DNA of 64,000 nucleotides, from the NCBI GenBank assembly GCA_003586115.2, contig QVOM02000001.1, forward strand, positions 19,161,289 to 19,225,288. Direction: 5' to 3'. The notes beneath the pieces were generated by a model. It did not search any database. It was given only the letters and a program-made list of their open reading frames with translations, and had not been told where the DNA came from. The position numbers were made by a program, and so were the translations under genes. The DNA comes from Salvator merianae. Taxonomy: Eukaryota; Chordata; Lepidosauria; Squamata; Teiidae. Below are positions 32,515-44,329 of this stretch, one piece after another; position 1 is the first letter of the stretch, and each line of letters opens with the position of its first letter.

Positions 32515-33704
32515 AGGATTATAGTCAGGTGTATGATTAACCAATTGTACCAAACAGGTGATAATGATCATCATTTTCATATGTAGGATGAAACACAGTC
32601 ATTAACTGAAACAGAAACAGCTGTGTGGGAGACTTAAAACTGGGTGAGAACAGCCAAACTCTGCTACAAAGGTAAGGTTGTGGAAATCAGTTTCATGTCA
32701 CAGGGCATATATCATGGCAAGACTGAGCACAGCAACAAGACACAAGGTAGTTATACTGCATCAGCAGGGTCTCTCCCAGGCAGACATTTCAAAGCAGCCT
32801 GGGGTTTCCAGATGTGCTGTTCAGGCTCTTTTGAAGAAGCACAAAGAAATGGGCAATGTTGAGGACCGTAGATGCAATGGTCAGCCAAGGAAACTTAGCG
32901 CAGCAGATAAAAGGCACATCATGCTTACTTCCCTTTGAAATTGGAAGATGTCAGCAGTGTCATCAGCTCAGAATTGGCAGAAACCAGTGAGACACAGGTG
33001 CACCCATCTACTGTTCAGAGAAGTCTGGCCAGAAGTAGTCTTCATGGAAGAATTGTGGCTGTAAAGCCATACCTTCGACTTGGAAAAAAGGCCAAGCAAC
33101 CCAACTATGCATGAAAACATTGGCACTGGATACAGAAAAATGGCAGCAGGTGCTCTGGACTGATGAGTCAAAATTTGAAATATTTGGCTGTAACAGAAGG
33201 CGGGAGAGCGGTACAATAATGAGTGTCTGCAGGTGACAATGAAACATGGTGGAGGTTCCTTGCAAGTTTGGAGTTGCATTTCAGCGAATGAAGTTGGGGA
33301 TTTGGTCAGGATTAATGGTGTCCTCAATGCTGAGAAATACAGGCAGTTACTTATTCATCATGCAATACCAGCAGGGAAGTGTCTGATTAGCTCCAAATTT
33401 ATTCTGCAGCAGCACAACGACCCCAAGCATACAGCCAATGTCATTAAGAACTATCTTCAGTGTAAACAAGAACAAGGAGTCCTGGAAGTGATGATATGGC
33501 CCCCACAGAGCCCTGATCTCAACATCATCAAGTCTGTCTGGGATTACAAGAAGAGACAGAATGATTTGAGCAAGCCTACATCCACAGAGGAGCTGTGGTT
33601 AGTTCTCCAGGATGTTTGAAACAACCTCCCTGCCATTCAAAAACTCTGCAAGTGTACGTCAAACAACTGACACTGTTTTGCTAAAACTTTTGCACAGTAC
33701 TGTA
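32515..33704 (+). mobile_element. Tc1-like transposon, left-truncated by the duplication breakpoint
   Basis: Same sequence as 22553-23742, with the right inverted repeat at about 33682-33704 but no left one: the bases before 32515 come from the end of copy 1. It carries the same broken transposase fragments (32678-32938 and 33233-33619) with the Lys replacing the third catalytic acid at 33530-33532. It could not be mobilised as a unit. Confidence 0.92.
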
Positions 33705-34985
33705 TATGTGCAATTTTGGATATATATGCAATTTTGGCAGCACCTAATCCTCAAGAATATGGGAATGCCATTCCTAATTTAGGAAATACCAAGTGAGGAG
33801 ACAGTGGTGACTTCGTGACTGGATGATGATTAAAATTTGCCAGTTGGGATTGTTGCTGTCCATTGATGTCAATCTATTGATGTCATTTTGCTAAATGCAG
33901 AGTGTGGAGAAGCCAAAATACTGAAATAATGCTTGGGATTGCATTTTGGAATTGATACATTTTATTGCCTTAAAGGAAAACGTGATCCGTCTTATCCTTT
34001 CAAATACTGAAGCACGCATAATTGTATGTGGTGGTGGGGATAATAGGTAAAATCTCTGTCCCTGGACAGTTTCTGTCTTTTGGAAGTAGATTTTGGTGTA
34101 GCAAAAGACTGGGGGGATTTTGGTTGAAAAAAGGGGACTTTTTCACACTCTGCAGTGTGCACGCTTCCACTCTGTCCTTAAGGAGCTCCAAAGACAAATT
34201 CAACAGAGCGGAAGAAAAACTGTAAGAGCTGTAAGTGAGAACGTGAACCAAACAAATATATGTCAGTAGGTTGGGACTTCAACCTCCATGTATGCTCACC
34301 CCACAGTCTCACTCTTTTCTTTCCAGTTGTGACGCAGCCTGAGACAATTGAGTTGATCTGTCCATGGTGCTGCCAATAAAAAATTCAGGAAATCTTACTG
34401 AAACACAGAATGACTTCCAGATGGACAAAAAGGTGCCTTAAGTACTCCTCGATTCTGAATCTCAGGCATTTCTCAAAATGGCCAGTGGCAAACAAAGTCA
34501 AGGCCCAGGCTACCTGGCAGGAGCAGAAGGCAGGGATGATTTGAAACAACCAATTTCCTTCCACATATTGCACCTTATAGCCTCTCCCAGGAAAAGAGAA
34601 AGTCCTCACCTGGGGTCCACCTGGGCCTCTCTAGACTCCTGGGACACCTTGCGGCCTAAGAGGTAGGGCCAAATGACATTGCATCACAGAATGACATCAT
34701 CAAGTGGCAACATGCCTTCCTTCAGATCTCTTGGGGGAGCGTTTTACAATTCTATGCAAACTTATTTTTAAGTTTCCCCTGAAAATTAGTACTGTATATA
34801 AAAATCTTAATAATAAATTGTGCATAATGGCTGACCAAATAATGAACAAAGTGAAGTGTTAATGGCTGCTATGCCATAGTTTGTGCTGATCTGATGTCTT
34901 CCAGATCTCTTATTCTGCGGTTCCGATAAAACTGGGTTGGCAAATTTGTATGCTACAGCTGTTCAATTAAGTGAATGTTTTTTAA
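33705..34985. other. Unclassified DNA in duplication copy 2
   Basis: Counterpart of 23743-25023. Identical by eye up to 34803, then four of the six clustered differences (34804, 34830, 34925, 34964) and a fifth at 34984. Confidence 0.6.
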
Positions 34986-35297
34986 AAAAATTATTTAAGA
35001 ATTTATATCCTGTCCTTCACCTGAACACAACAATGAAAAGATAAAATATACAGAATATATCTAAAACATATTTAAAATATAATCTTCCCTCCTTTCCTCC
35101 CTGGCAAGACAATACTGAGAGGAAGCTAAACATCAAAGGCCGAGTGAAGAGATATTTTTTAACCAGGTTCCAAAGACCATATAATGTAGGCACTTGGCAA
35201 ATTTCCAGAGGGAGGCTATGCAAAAGTTTGGGGGCCATCACAGAAAGGGCTCTCTTGCTCAGTGGAAAAAAGGCAGGATATAAATATAGAAAGATAT
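34986..35297 (+). mobile_element. LINE-related interspersed repeat, copy 2
   Basis: Counterpart of 25024-25335, with one A to G difference at 35175. Class uncertain, as for copy 1. Confidence 0.45.
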
Positions 35298-36219
35298 ATA
35301 AACTCAGCCTTGCTATTTCTCATCTTACATTTTGTATGTATAAGAGTTTGCAAGCATATGACCCATAAGTTTGGTTAAGGCTAAGAGATATGTTGTTTAC
35401 TTCTGCAAAAAAAACTTTATGAAGCATAATTGTGATTCATAACTGAACATGGCTGGGGAATATCTGGGCTATATTATTGCTGCCTGTGGACCTATGTTTT
35501 GGAAGTTTCTGCTGAGCCTGGGTATTTCAATGAATTTGTCCCTCAGGAACCATTACATAGTTGCCTTTCTGATTTCACTTTCTGGGCAATCACATTCACT
35601 AGATGGCAGCATTGTGTAATCCATTAGAGTCCAGCAAGCTTTAGCCTTTCTATAAGGCTCTTGAAGAAGATGCTTGTTTATAATACAGTTCCACATTTTG
35701 AAAGCAAATTCCCTGAACAGGGAGCCACAGAATGGGAAATTATTTGGGGTTCTCAAGAGATCTGGATCTGTATAGTAGCTGGTGAAGGGTAAAAACATGC
35801 CCTTGAGACAAGCTTGACTCCTGATGACAACATACAGTTTTTCTGGCAACAACAATACAGAGGCGGTTTGCCATTGCCCTCTCCTGAAATGCCAGCCACT
35901 GAACGTAGGCCTTTCTGCATGCATACAAACCTGATGCTTATCACTGAACTTCAGTCCTTAATTAGCAAGTAAGAGGGTTAACTACAAACCAGGAATTACC
36001 TGATTTTTAATCTTGTCACTGCCATGCGCTTACAAGATGAACCTAGCTATGTTCCCTCTCTTTTAGCCACAGTTTCCTATCTACCCAAATTAAAATAAAA
36101 ATTGCCCTTACAAAGTTGCAGTAAGGAAAGGTAGATAACGTGTCACCGTCCAGTTGTTGCTAACGTACATCTCCCATCACCCCCAACCAGAAGATCCAGT
36201 GACGAGAGATCATAGCAGT

Positions 36220-36429
36220 GGTGGTTCAGTAACCTGTGAAGCCGATTGGCTGTGCCTCAGTGGTGGTTCAGTAACCTGTGAAGCTGATTGGCTGTGCCTC
36301 AGTGGTGGTTCAGTAACCTGTGAAGCCGATTGGCTGTGCCTCAGTAGTGGTTCAGTAACCTGTGAAGCCAATTGGCTGTGGCTCAGCGGTGGTTCAGTAA
36401 CCTGTGAAGCTGAGTGGCTGTGTCTCAGT
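36220..36429. repeat. 42-bp minisatellite, five units, copy 2
   Basis: Same five units in the same order and with the same unit-specific changes as 26258-26467. No unit was gained or lost since the duplication. Confidence 0.97.
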
Positions 36430-36602
36430 GGTAGAGCAAACATCAGGAATGTGAAGGGTTACAGGTTTTATCCCCAACATTTCTCCAGAAGAACGTAATA
36501 GCAAAATGTTCTGTATTATAGCCAAGAAAGCTGAATGGATGTATTACTGGAGTCACCAGGAGTTGGCCTTGATTAAATGATACTGAAGAAGAAGGAGTCA
36601 CC
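36402..36602 (+). mobile_element. tRNA-derived SINE following the minisatellite, copy 2
   Basis: Counterpart of 26440-26640 with no difference seen. Confidence 0.65.
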
Positions 36603-38098
36603 CAGATAGTCAACCACCACATTTTGGGGTAGTATATTATGTGTGAATAAATACTTCCCTTTGTCTTGATTCTTCCAAAAATGGCTTCATTAGATGCCTT
36701 CAGGTTTATGTTGTTTGTAGAAGGGAGAAAAATTTAACACCTTTTTTTGTTCAAGGAACTTATGACTTTTGACATGTAGCAAGAATCCAGCTCCCATCAA
36801 CCCCAGCTAACCTTGACAGTAGTCAGGGGTAATAAGCAACATTTGGAGGCCCATCATTTTCCCAGTTTTGAAGTAGGTAATATTTAAAAGTGCTATACAA
36901 ACAAAAAATATTGTTAGCCCATTGCTATTGTACATCATGGCTTTGTTCTTACCTGATCAGTAAAATGTGACTTCTTTCATTTAATGTGTTCCTGGGAATG
37001 TGAAATGATGTGATGTGTGGCCAGTGCAGTCCCATTGGTATACAGAGCTTATTCTATTTTATTCACAGTGGTGATGTTACTTTGCCTGTTGGCAAAATGT
37101 CTGTAGAAACTTGATTCAGCATGGAGAACTCTAACATATACAGGCCTATACTGCAGTCTCAGGGCAGATAGCAAAAGCAGATTAAAACAACATTTTTAAA
37201 AAGAGAGAAAAATATGAACTAAAACATCCCTGGTTATCAAAAGCCAACTTGAACATTTTCATCAGGTGCTGGAAACTACTCACTGGCATATAAACAGTTT
37301 CCTACCACACCATGGTTGTACCACACTGTTATATGACAAATGTCTGCATTGCATTTACATTTCTTCTGGCTTCATCTGGATTATAGAAATTCAGTCTTTT
37401 TGCTCAGGTGCAGACCCTGGCTTAGGCCTGAAGTTCAAGGTGAACTTGTACCAATATTGGTGTCCATGCCTAATCTAATTCACAAGGGTGTTGTGAGGAT
37501 AGAATAGGATAAGCGTCTAGACTGAACAGCAGGACATAATCCAAAAACAAAATATATGCTTTTGATTTCTGCTTTTTTGGGCTGCTGGTGAAGGCTCATG
37601 TTGTGATCTGTAAGAGGAAAGTCAATCTACTGCAAGCAGAAAATGATTATGTCAACAGAAAGTTAGTTCAGAATTCTTAATGCCTTGCTTTAACAAGAGG
37701 TAAATTGTAGTGAAATTTTGACCATTTATTTGGCAAAGCTTTCAGCTATGTGAGCCCTCCACCAATAATCTCTATATACAGTAAGCCTGAAAGCTAAATT
37801 AGAAACATGAAGCATATGATTGCATCTCCTGCATGTTTTTCTTTTTTAAAGAAAAAGCTTCTGGGGGTAGTAATTTAGATTAAGGCTGTGATACAGTAGG
37901 AGGTGATGGTTTTTGGTTTTTGGTTTTTTTAACTTCCCTTGTTAGCACCTTCTAAAAATTGTTCTCCTCTTTCTTTCGACATTGCGATTCTAAGGGGAAT
38001 GAGCTCAGCTGCGATTCCAATGAGAGTGCATACACTGCTTTTCCTGTTAAGCCAACAGCACTGATATGTAAAATGTGGTCATATATTTTACTTACTGC
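36603..38098. other. Unclassified DNA in duplication copy 2
   Basis: Counterpart of 26641-28136; one A to G difference near 38047. No gene recognised. Confidence 0.6.
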
Positions 38099-38099
38099 T

Positions 38100-38100
38100 T

Positions 38101-38131
<31 letters not shown>

Positions 38132-38132
38132 T
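38100..38132. repeat. (TTTA)n microsatellite, copy 2
   Basis: Same length as in copy 1. Confidence 0.95.
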
Positions 38133-38281
38133 ATTTCTGTCTCGCCCTACATTGAAAGATCTCATAGCAGGTCACTTTCTTAGTTGCTCTTTAAAGAACA
38201 AAGAGTCAATCTGAGCTTGCTTCCAGTTGATGCACTTCAGAAAACTCTGTGAGTGTACGGCCATATACATTCAATTATTAT

Positions 38282-38331
<50 letters not shown>

Positions 38332-38341
38332 CAGATAGACA
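38282..38341. repeat. (GATA)n microsatellite, copy 2
   Basis: Same repeat number and same interrupted end as in copy 1. Confidence 0.97.
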
Positions 38342-38472
38342 AATGTACACTATTTTATTTCATTTCAAATTATTTTTATACCATTTACAATATTATTATA
38401 TTGCTTAAGGTGGTTTACAGCATCACAAAAATTTACATAAATCCCTATCAAAATATAAGAATCATATAATCA
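38342..38472 (-). mobile_element. L2-like LINE 3' tail, copy 2
   Basis: Counterpart of 28380-28510 with one C to A difference near 38387. Confidence 0.5.
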
Positions 38473-40444
38473 ATAATAGATATAATCAGAATTAAACAAT
38501 AACCCACTATAGCAAAAATAGTTAACAGTATCTGCACATCATAGTGTGCAACAATAAATGGATAATATTTAAAGAGACTGTTGTACTGCATTTTGTAGTT
38601 GCTAGTCTAAAGTTCTTTAACTGTAGTTTATATCCAGCTTCTAACTGTTCACATTTCTGTTTTTAATTCACAATTTACAGCTGAAAAACACAGCTGTTTA
38701 TTTCAACTTGGATAATTTCAAACCTAGAGTTTTGTAAAAACTATGCACAATCTGAAGCCTGCTGCACTAGACAGAGATGAATCAGGCATTCAGAGCCTTG
38801 TTTGTGAAATCATGAAACTGACATCTAAGGCTGCATCTGCACATAATAATAATTTAAAAAGTTGGATCAAAAACAGAAGTGCTGGTATCCACATACTAGT
38901 GCTTCAGTCCACAACAGTAAAGGCTGGAAAATGCACTTCCAAAATGCATACTCTGGCCTTTAATTAGAGGTGGGATGGGAACACTAGCATCTACACGCTA
39001 CCACCTCTGAGCTGCTTTTGAACTGCTTTTTTAAATGTGTGTGGATGCAGCCTGAGTGCAGTTTGACAAGCTGCGGATCTTTGACCAGCTCCTTTGTCTG
39101 ATAACAATTTATATCAGCCAATGAAAAGCTATAGAGATATGCTCTCCTTTGCTTTTTGCCACAAGACCAAATAGCCTTTGGGTCTGTGATTATATTAAAA
39201 GTTTTGATAAGACCAAAAAAAGGACAATTTTTATTTTCGAAAGCAATAATTACATTGCTTTAGCAAATGTGTCACATGGAAGAGGCAAAGGTCTTGCTGA
39301 CAAGAAAGATGGGTGAATATGTGAAGAGACAGGAAGAAGAACAGAGGGCTGGTTTTCTCTTTCTTTAAGCACAGTGCTGCTCAGCTCAACTGCTTGTCGA
39401 ATTTCCCTTGTTGGAGATAGTCTTGTTCCCCCGGTTGTTTCCATATCGGGGGGGGGGCAGGCAGGAAGGTAAGCAAGGAAAGCACTGCTTCTTCACGAAA
39501 ATGGTAGAGCTATCATCACTGCCAGCATTGAACTTGTATGGTGTGGGGGATTATTTGTGTGAAGTAATCCATTCTTCCTTTGAAGTTGAAGAAAACATGG
39601 CAAGTTTAGATCCCCTGCATTAAAAAAAAAATAGAGAGATGACTATTGAAATTTTAAAAATAGCATATCCATTGTCTATCTGTTGTGTCTTTTTTACTCA
39701 CTGCATATACATTATGGACAGACAGAAACAGGCAGATTACATAAATTACAGAAGGGAGGATACAATAAAATCACAGAAACAATGCTCAAAACAATGTCAA
39801 GGTTACCAACACAACAAGCACAGGAACAGGAGTGAAGATATGGATGAGCAAAGTCCACTGCTTGTGATAGGATCTTCAAGAGTGAATACAACCTATTACC
39901 TGCTTGAATGACAACCACACAGCCTCTGCTCAAATTCCTTTCCAACAGGCATCCATCCCTTCCTAGGAGAGGTTGTCCCTCTTGCCATTAACTCTATCCA
40001 CAACTCTCAAAGGGCTGCTAAGCATTGTCTACCTAGAGATCAACTTGCAGGTGCCCTTATGAAGTTCCTTTCAAATCAAACCAGTAGTCCAAGCGGAGTA
40101 GCCACAGGTAACTGGTGCCCACTGGTCAGGACGGAGGGTAGGGTAGCTAAAAATAAGTGATAGTAAGGATCAGGACAAGTCTTGCTAATGATAGGTGAGT
40201 CAGTCTAAGGCAGGGCTGCCAGAAATCAGCCAAACTAACAATCCTAGTCATAGAAAAAGCCTTAAAAAAGTCAAATGTGACTAATTAGTTGGCCAAATGT
40301 GACTAATAATAAATAACTAATTATTAATAACTAATTAATAATACACACAATGACCATTCCAGAACTGAAACAAGAATGAAGAAGAAAGAATGGACCCAAG
40401 CTCTGAGCTGCTTGGTATGGCAGCATGCTGCTCAGATGCTCTTT
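38473..40444. other. Unclassified AT-rich DNA in duplication copy 2
   Basis: Counterpart of 28511-30479 with the 3-base G-run expansion near 39450 and a few substitutions (near 39939, 40270, 40428). No gene recognised. Confidence 0.55.
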
Positions 40445-40575
40445 TTGTTTATTTATGCAATTTACATCCTGTCTTTATTCTAGAAAATGCTTGGCAGAGC
40501 ATATTATTCACCTCCCCACCCCTCCATTTAATCCCCATAGGAACCCTATGTGGTAGGTTTGGCTTGATCGACACT
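40445..40575 (-). mobile_element. L2/SINE-like fragment, antisense, copy 2
   Basis: Counterpart of 30480-30610. Confidence 0.45.
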
Positions 40576-41074
40576 TGAGCCACTGCCCTATACTGGCTTT
40601 TTGTCTCACCAGAATCACATACATCATTCCAAGTCAAAAGACTTGGGATTTGAATCTTTGGACCTTCAAGCTTATGTGTGGTACCTGTGAATGAGCAATA
40701 GCAATTATGTTTTTTTTTTTAATCCAAAGGCTTGCATGGTGCTTGGCAACAGGGATTATTCAGACGTTATCTGAATGTAGAGGATAACTGCTTAATATAC
40801 ATTTTGTCATTTGGAGCTTACAGGACCCAACGACTTGTGACCCTGAGTTAATCATCATAGAATCCACTGCTACTAGCAGAATGTTGCTATTATGGAGAGA
40901 ATTGGAACAGGGGTGCATGGACCGGACGGGTGCAACCGTGACTGGAAGAGGCTGAGCTTTAATCTTCCTGCATTCATGCTTTGACCCACTGTAACCTAAT
41001 CTATTGGCCTGAGTTGAATTAATTTCTGAGAAAGGCCCTCTTTACCAGATCCTATGCACAGTTCTTGTCTTTGT

Positions 41075-41219
41075 TACCAGTGAGTTGGAATCAGCTCTTG
41101 GTGACTACATGCAGGTTTCTTGACAGGTAGTTTGCCATTACTTTGCTCCAGAAAGATGCCAATTTGTGACCCTCTGCTTTATAGGCAGTTGCTCCAACTT
41201 TGAGCTACAGCCACTCCCA
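41075..41219 (-). mobile_element. tRNA-derived SINE, antisense, copy 2
   Basis: Counterpart of 31110-31254. Confidence 0.65.
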
Positions 41220-41222
41220 CAT

Positions 41223-41915
41223 GTGTTGTTGTTTAGTCATGTCTGACTCTTTGTGACCCCATAGACCATAGCATACCAGGCCCTTCTGTCCTCTACTGTC
41301 TCCCAAAGTTTGCCCAAGCTCACATTTGTTGCTTTTGTAACACAGAGTATCCATCTCATTGTTTGCCATTCCCTTCTCCTTTTGCCTTCAATCTTTTCCA
41401 GAATCAGGATCTTTTCCAATGAGTCCTCTCTTCTCATTACATTGCCAAAGTATTCGAGTTTCAACTTCAGAATTTGTTCTTCCAATGAATAGTCAGGGCT
41501 GATTTCCTTTAGTATTGACTGATTTGATCTCCTTGCAGTCCAAGGGACTCTCAAAAGTCTTCTCCAGCACCACAATTTGAAAGCATCAATTCTTCGGCAC
41601 TCATCCTTTCTCGTGGTCCATCTCTCACAGCCATGTCACTACTGGGAAAACCTTTGTGGGCAGAGTGCTGCCTTTCAATATGCTGTTCAGGTTTGCCATA
41701 GCTTTCCTCCCAAGGAGCAAGCATCTATTAATCTCATGGCTGCACTCACTATCTGCAGCAATCTTAGAGCCCAAGAAAATAAAATCTGACAGTGCTTTCA
41801 TTTCTTCCCCCTCTATTTGCCAGAAAGTGATGAGACCAGATGCCACAGTCTTAGTTTTATTAAATGTTGAGCTTCAAGCCAGCCTTTGCAGTCTCCTCTT
41901 TCAACCTCACCAGGG
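41223..41915 (-). mobile_element. BovB (RTE) LINE 3' fragment, antisense, copy 2
   Basis: Counterpart of 31258-31950 with the same truncation. Two substitutions near 41641 and 41677 change the minus-strand reading (Ile to Val and Phe to Leu in the decayed reverse transcriptase). A dead copy. Confidence 0.92.
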
Positions 41916-42720
41916 CCACGTTCCGACACGGCATTTGATCAGTTTTCAGGCCGTCTTCAGTTCCCGCTGGCCCGACATGATCTTGCCATTCCGTAGTTTT
42001 TCTGGACTAAATTGGCAAAATCCGGACTACTTTGTATTCGGATTTAATGAATTCTCAAGCCGTTCCAGATCACTAGCGCGTTTTACTTTGTGATGTGGGA
42101 ACGGGGAAAGAGACTATTTGGGAAGGACCATACTTTTGGGGGGGCGTGCAGAGGGAGGGATCCCCATTTTGTGCCATCTAATGACAGACTTTGTGGGTGG
42201 CCAGGAAGCGCAGTAGTTTCCTCTGCCTCCATTATCCCCCCTTCCATCGCTGCTAGGGGAAAAGAAACCATTCTCCTTTTTACTTCGCTAAGCTGCGGTC
42301 CTTTCTCTTTTTTTATCCCCCATTCGACGCTGCCAGGAAGAAATTAAAGGCTTCCTCCACTTCCGTCTACTCTTTAAACCAAAAAATAAACTGCGTCTGT
42401 TTGGGGTTGCAGTCCTCTTGCCTCAACAAAGAACCCACTCAAGATGAGTTTTGCCATCAGCAGCACACAGCTACACAGCGGGGACACATGCCGCTGCGGA
42501 TGTCTCTGGGGGAGATGAGGCAGAGTCCATTTGCTGGCGATGAACTGCACTGTCAAGATAATAGAGCCCCCTCACGTTCCCTCCCCATGTTTCCCCTTCG
42601 TTATGGACCTCTTCCTGCTTTTGCGCTACTTTTAGATTGCGCAATTGCGCAAAAGTGCACTTGCAAGGGAGCAGAAATTGCCATCAGCCCTTTAAAAAGC
42701 TTACTTGTGCGGTACACATA
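41916..42720. other. CpG-rich unclassified block, copy 2 and its unique continuation
   Basis: Repeats 31951-32514, then continues past 42479 into unique sequence with similar CpG-rich composition ('gccgctgcggatg', 'gcgcaattgcgcaaaagtgc'). This shows that the ancestral block ran from about 41916 to about 42720 and that the duplication cut through it. No coding domain recognised; open frames have no family signature. Confidence 0.55.
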
Positions 42721-42850
42721 GTTTTAAAGTTCTGCTTGTGTAGATAGAGGCTGTAGTGGGGAGAAGGAGCAAATGGTGAATGACTAGTAATGCTGCCAAG
42801 TGAATCCATGCTCTGAGGCAGCAGCGGGGACATATGGAGAGCGGAGCTTG
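42721..42850. other. Short unclassified stretch
   Basis: Nothing recognised between the CpG-rich block and the SINE. Confidence 0.5.
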
Positions 42851-43145
42851 AGGGGCACGGTAGCGCAGGTGGCTACGGCACTGATCTTTCAAAGGAGGAT
42901 CTGAGTTCAAGGCCCCGTCTGCCGTGTAGAGGGGATGAGCACCCTCTACTGGCTTCTAGCTCCAGCCAACCTAGCTGTTCGAAAGCAAGTAATTGCAAGT
43001 AGATAAACAGGGAGCATCACATTGTGTGATGCGGAAGATAGATAGATGTAAACCTTCGGGTGAAAAATAATCTTGTAAGCCGCTTTGAGTCAGCTTCGGC
43101 CGAGAAAAGCGGGGTATAAAAACCAAGTTCTTCTTCTTCTTCTTT
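42851..43145 (+). mobile_element. tRNA-derived SINE, well preserved
   Basis: The head 'ggcacggtagcgcaggtgg' (box A) and 'gagttcaaggcc' (box B) look like an RNA polymerase III promoter taken from a tRNA. The body includes 'agctgttcgaaagcaagtaa'. The tail 'gtaagccgctttgagtcagc' and 'gagaaaagcggggtataaaa' ends in a (TTC)n run at 43131-43143. The tail type is known from squamate SINE/LINE pairs. It is not a tRNA gene: no acceptor stem or anticodon arm can be completed. Confidence 0.82.
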
Positions 43146-44034
43146 CCCACTGTGATGTCAAGATTCAAATGTTGGGACTGCAGCCAATCACTGACTGCAC
43201 AGGGAGGAGAATTTGACGAGGGGTGGAGGCAGAAAAGGTACTGTATCTCTGTGCCAAGCACAGGAAATATCAGTGTGGGAATGAGCAAGTACAAATTGAG
43301 TCCGTGTTAAACTGTAACTGTGGGAATGATCAGAAGATGAATTCAGTCTTTGTACTCTTCTGATATGGATTAAATTTACAATGTCAGACCCCGGCCCAGG
43401 AGGCTCCTTAATTATTCTTCATTTTTTGCTTTCAGAGTGGTATTGTCTGAGTATCAGCTTGTTGATATTTCTCCCAGCAATCTTAATTCTGGCTTTTGAT
43501 TCATCTAGCCTGGCATTTCACGAGATGTATTCTGCATATAAGTTAAATAAATGGGGTAATAATATACAGCCTTGTCATACTTCTTTCCCAGTCTTGAATC
43601 AACCAGTTCCACGTGTACTTAGAAGTACATTTTCATGAATTCAGTGGGACTTACTCCAAAGGAAGCAAAGGATCAAAGTGACGGTCCCAATGTTGAGATC
43701 AGCAGGAAAGGATTTACTTTTGATACACTGCCCTGTTATAAATAATGAAAGTGCAACACACCCCAGGAGTTTATGTTTAGCCTGAAAATTACCTCAGAGG
43801 ATTATTGTTGTCTGTTTTTTTCTTTAGGAAGGCTACCACGAACTCTATTGTACACTGCATAGGGCCAGAAGAGGGCTCCAACACTGAAGAATTTAAAAAG
43901 TCTTTAGCTCACTACTAAAGATCCACATCTGAAATACTTAAAATTTAAGTAAATAAGGCTCCAATCACACCTTATATTTAAGACGAATAGAGGTCATCTT
44001 CAGTCCTCAGTGACCAGGAGACAAAGTGCCTCCT
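43146..44034. other. Unclassified intergenic DNA
   Basis: About 0.9 kb upstream of the TFCP2 CpG island with no gene or clear repeat recognised. 43460-43640 contains sequence that may be a decayed antisense LINE fragment, which I cannot confirm. Confidence 0.5.
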
Positions 44035-44150
44035 TCTTGACGATTTTATTTCATTTATGTACTATATAGGCATGTCATCATAATAATTAATTAAATTTTC
44101 TGCGCAGGGCGGTGCAATTTTAAAACTCAGTTATAAAACAAAAATGAAAA
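44035..44150 (-). mobile_element. L2-like LINE 3' tail, antisense
   Basis: 'attttatttcatttatgtac' followed by 'ctgcgcagggcggtgcaatttt' is the reverse of an L2-like tail (poly-A side at left). Confidence 0.5.
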
Positions 44151-44329
44151 AGGAACTAGTAAGTAAGTCCTAGCATACATAGGATCTGTCTGCGCCTGAC
44201 TTCCAAGTAACTTTGCGTTTCACTATTTTTGCCTTAAAAAGTGCATAGTAAAAAAATCGATCTCACACAAGTTTGCCCAATGCCGTGGGGTCCTGCAATA
44301 ACCTGCCGGTACCCACCTAAGCCCTGCCC

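Larger units (their letters stand above)
32515..42479. repeat. Tandem segmental duplication, copy 2 (9965 bp)
   Basis: Direct repeat of 22553-32514. About 16 substitutions and one 3-base insertion were seen by eye, so identity is about 99.8%. Copy 2 starts at 'aggattatagtcagg' inside the Tc1-like element and ends at 'gctacacagc', where unique sequence 'gggg' begins. The flanking bases at the junction give no shared microhomology. Confidence 0.97.

Noticed and set aside
42851..42925. A tRNA gene
   Set aside because: Box A and box B are present, but no cloverleaf can be completed, and the sequence continues into a SINE body and tail.
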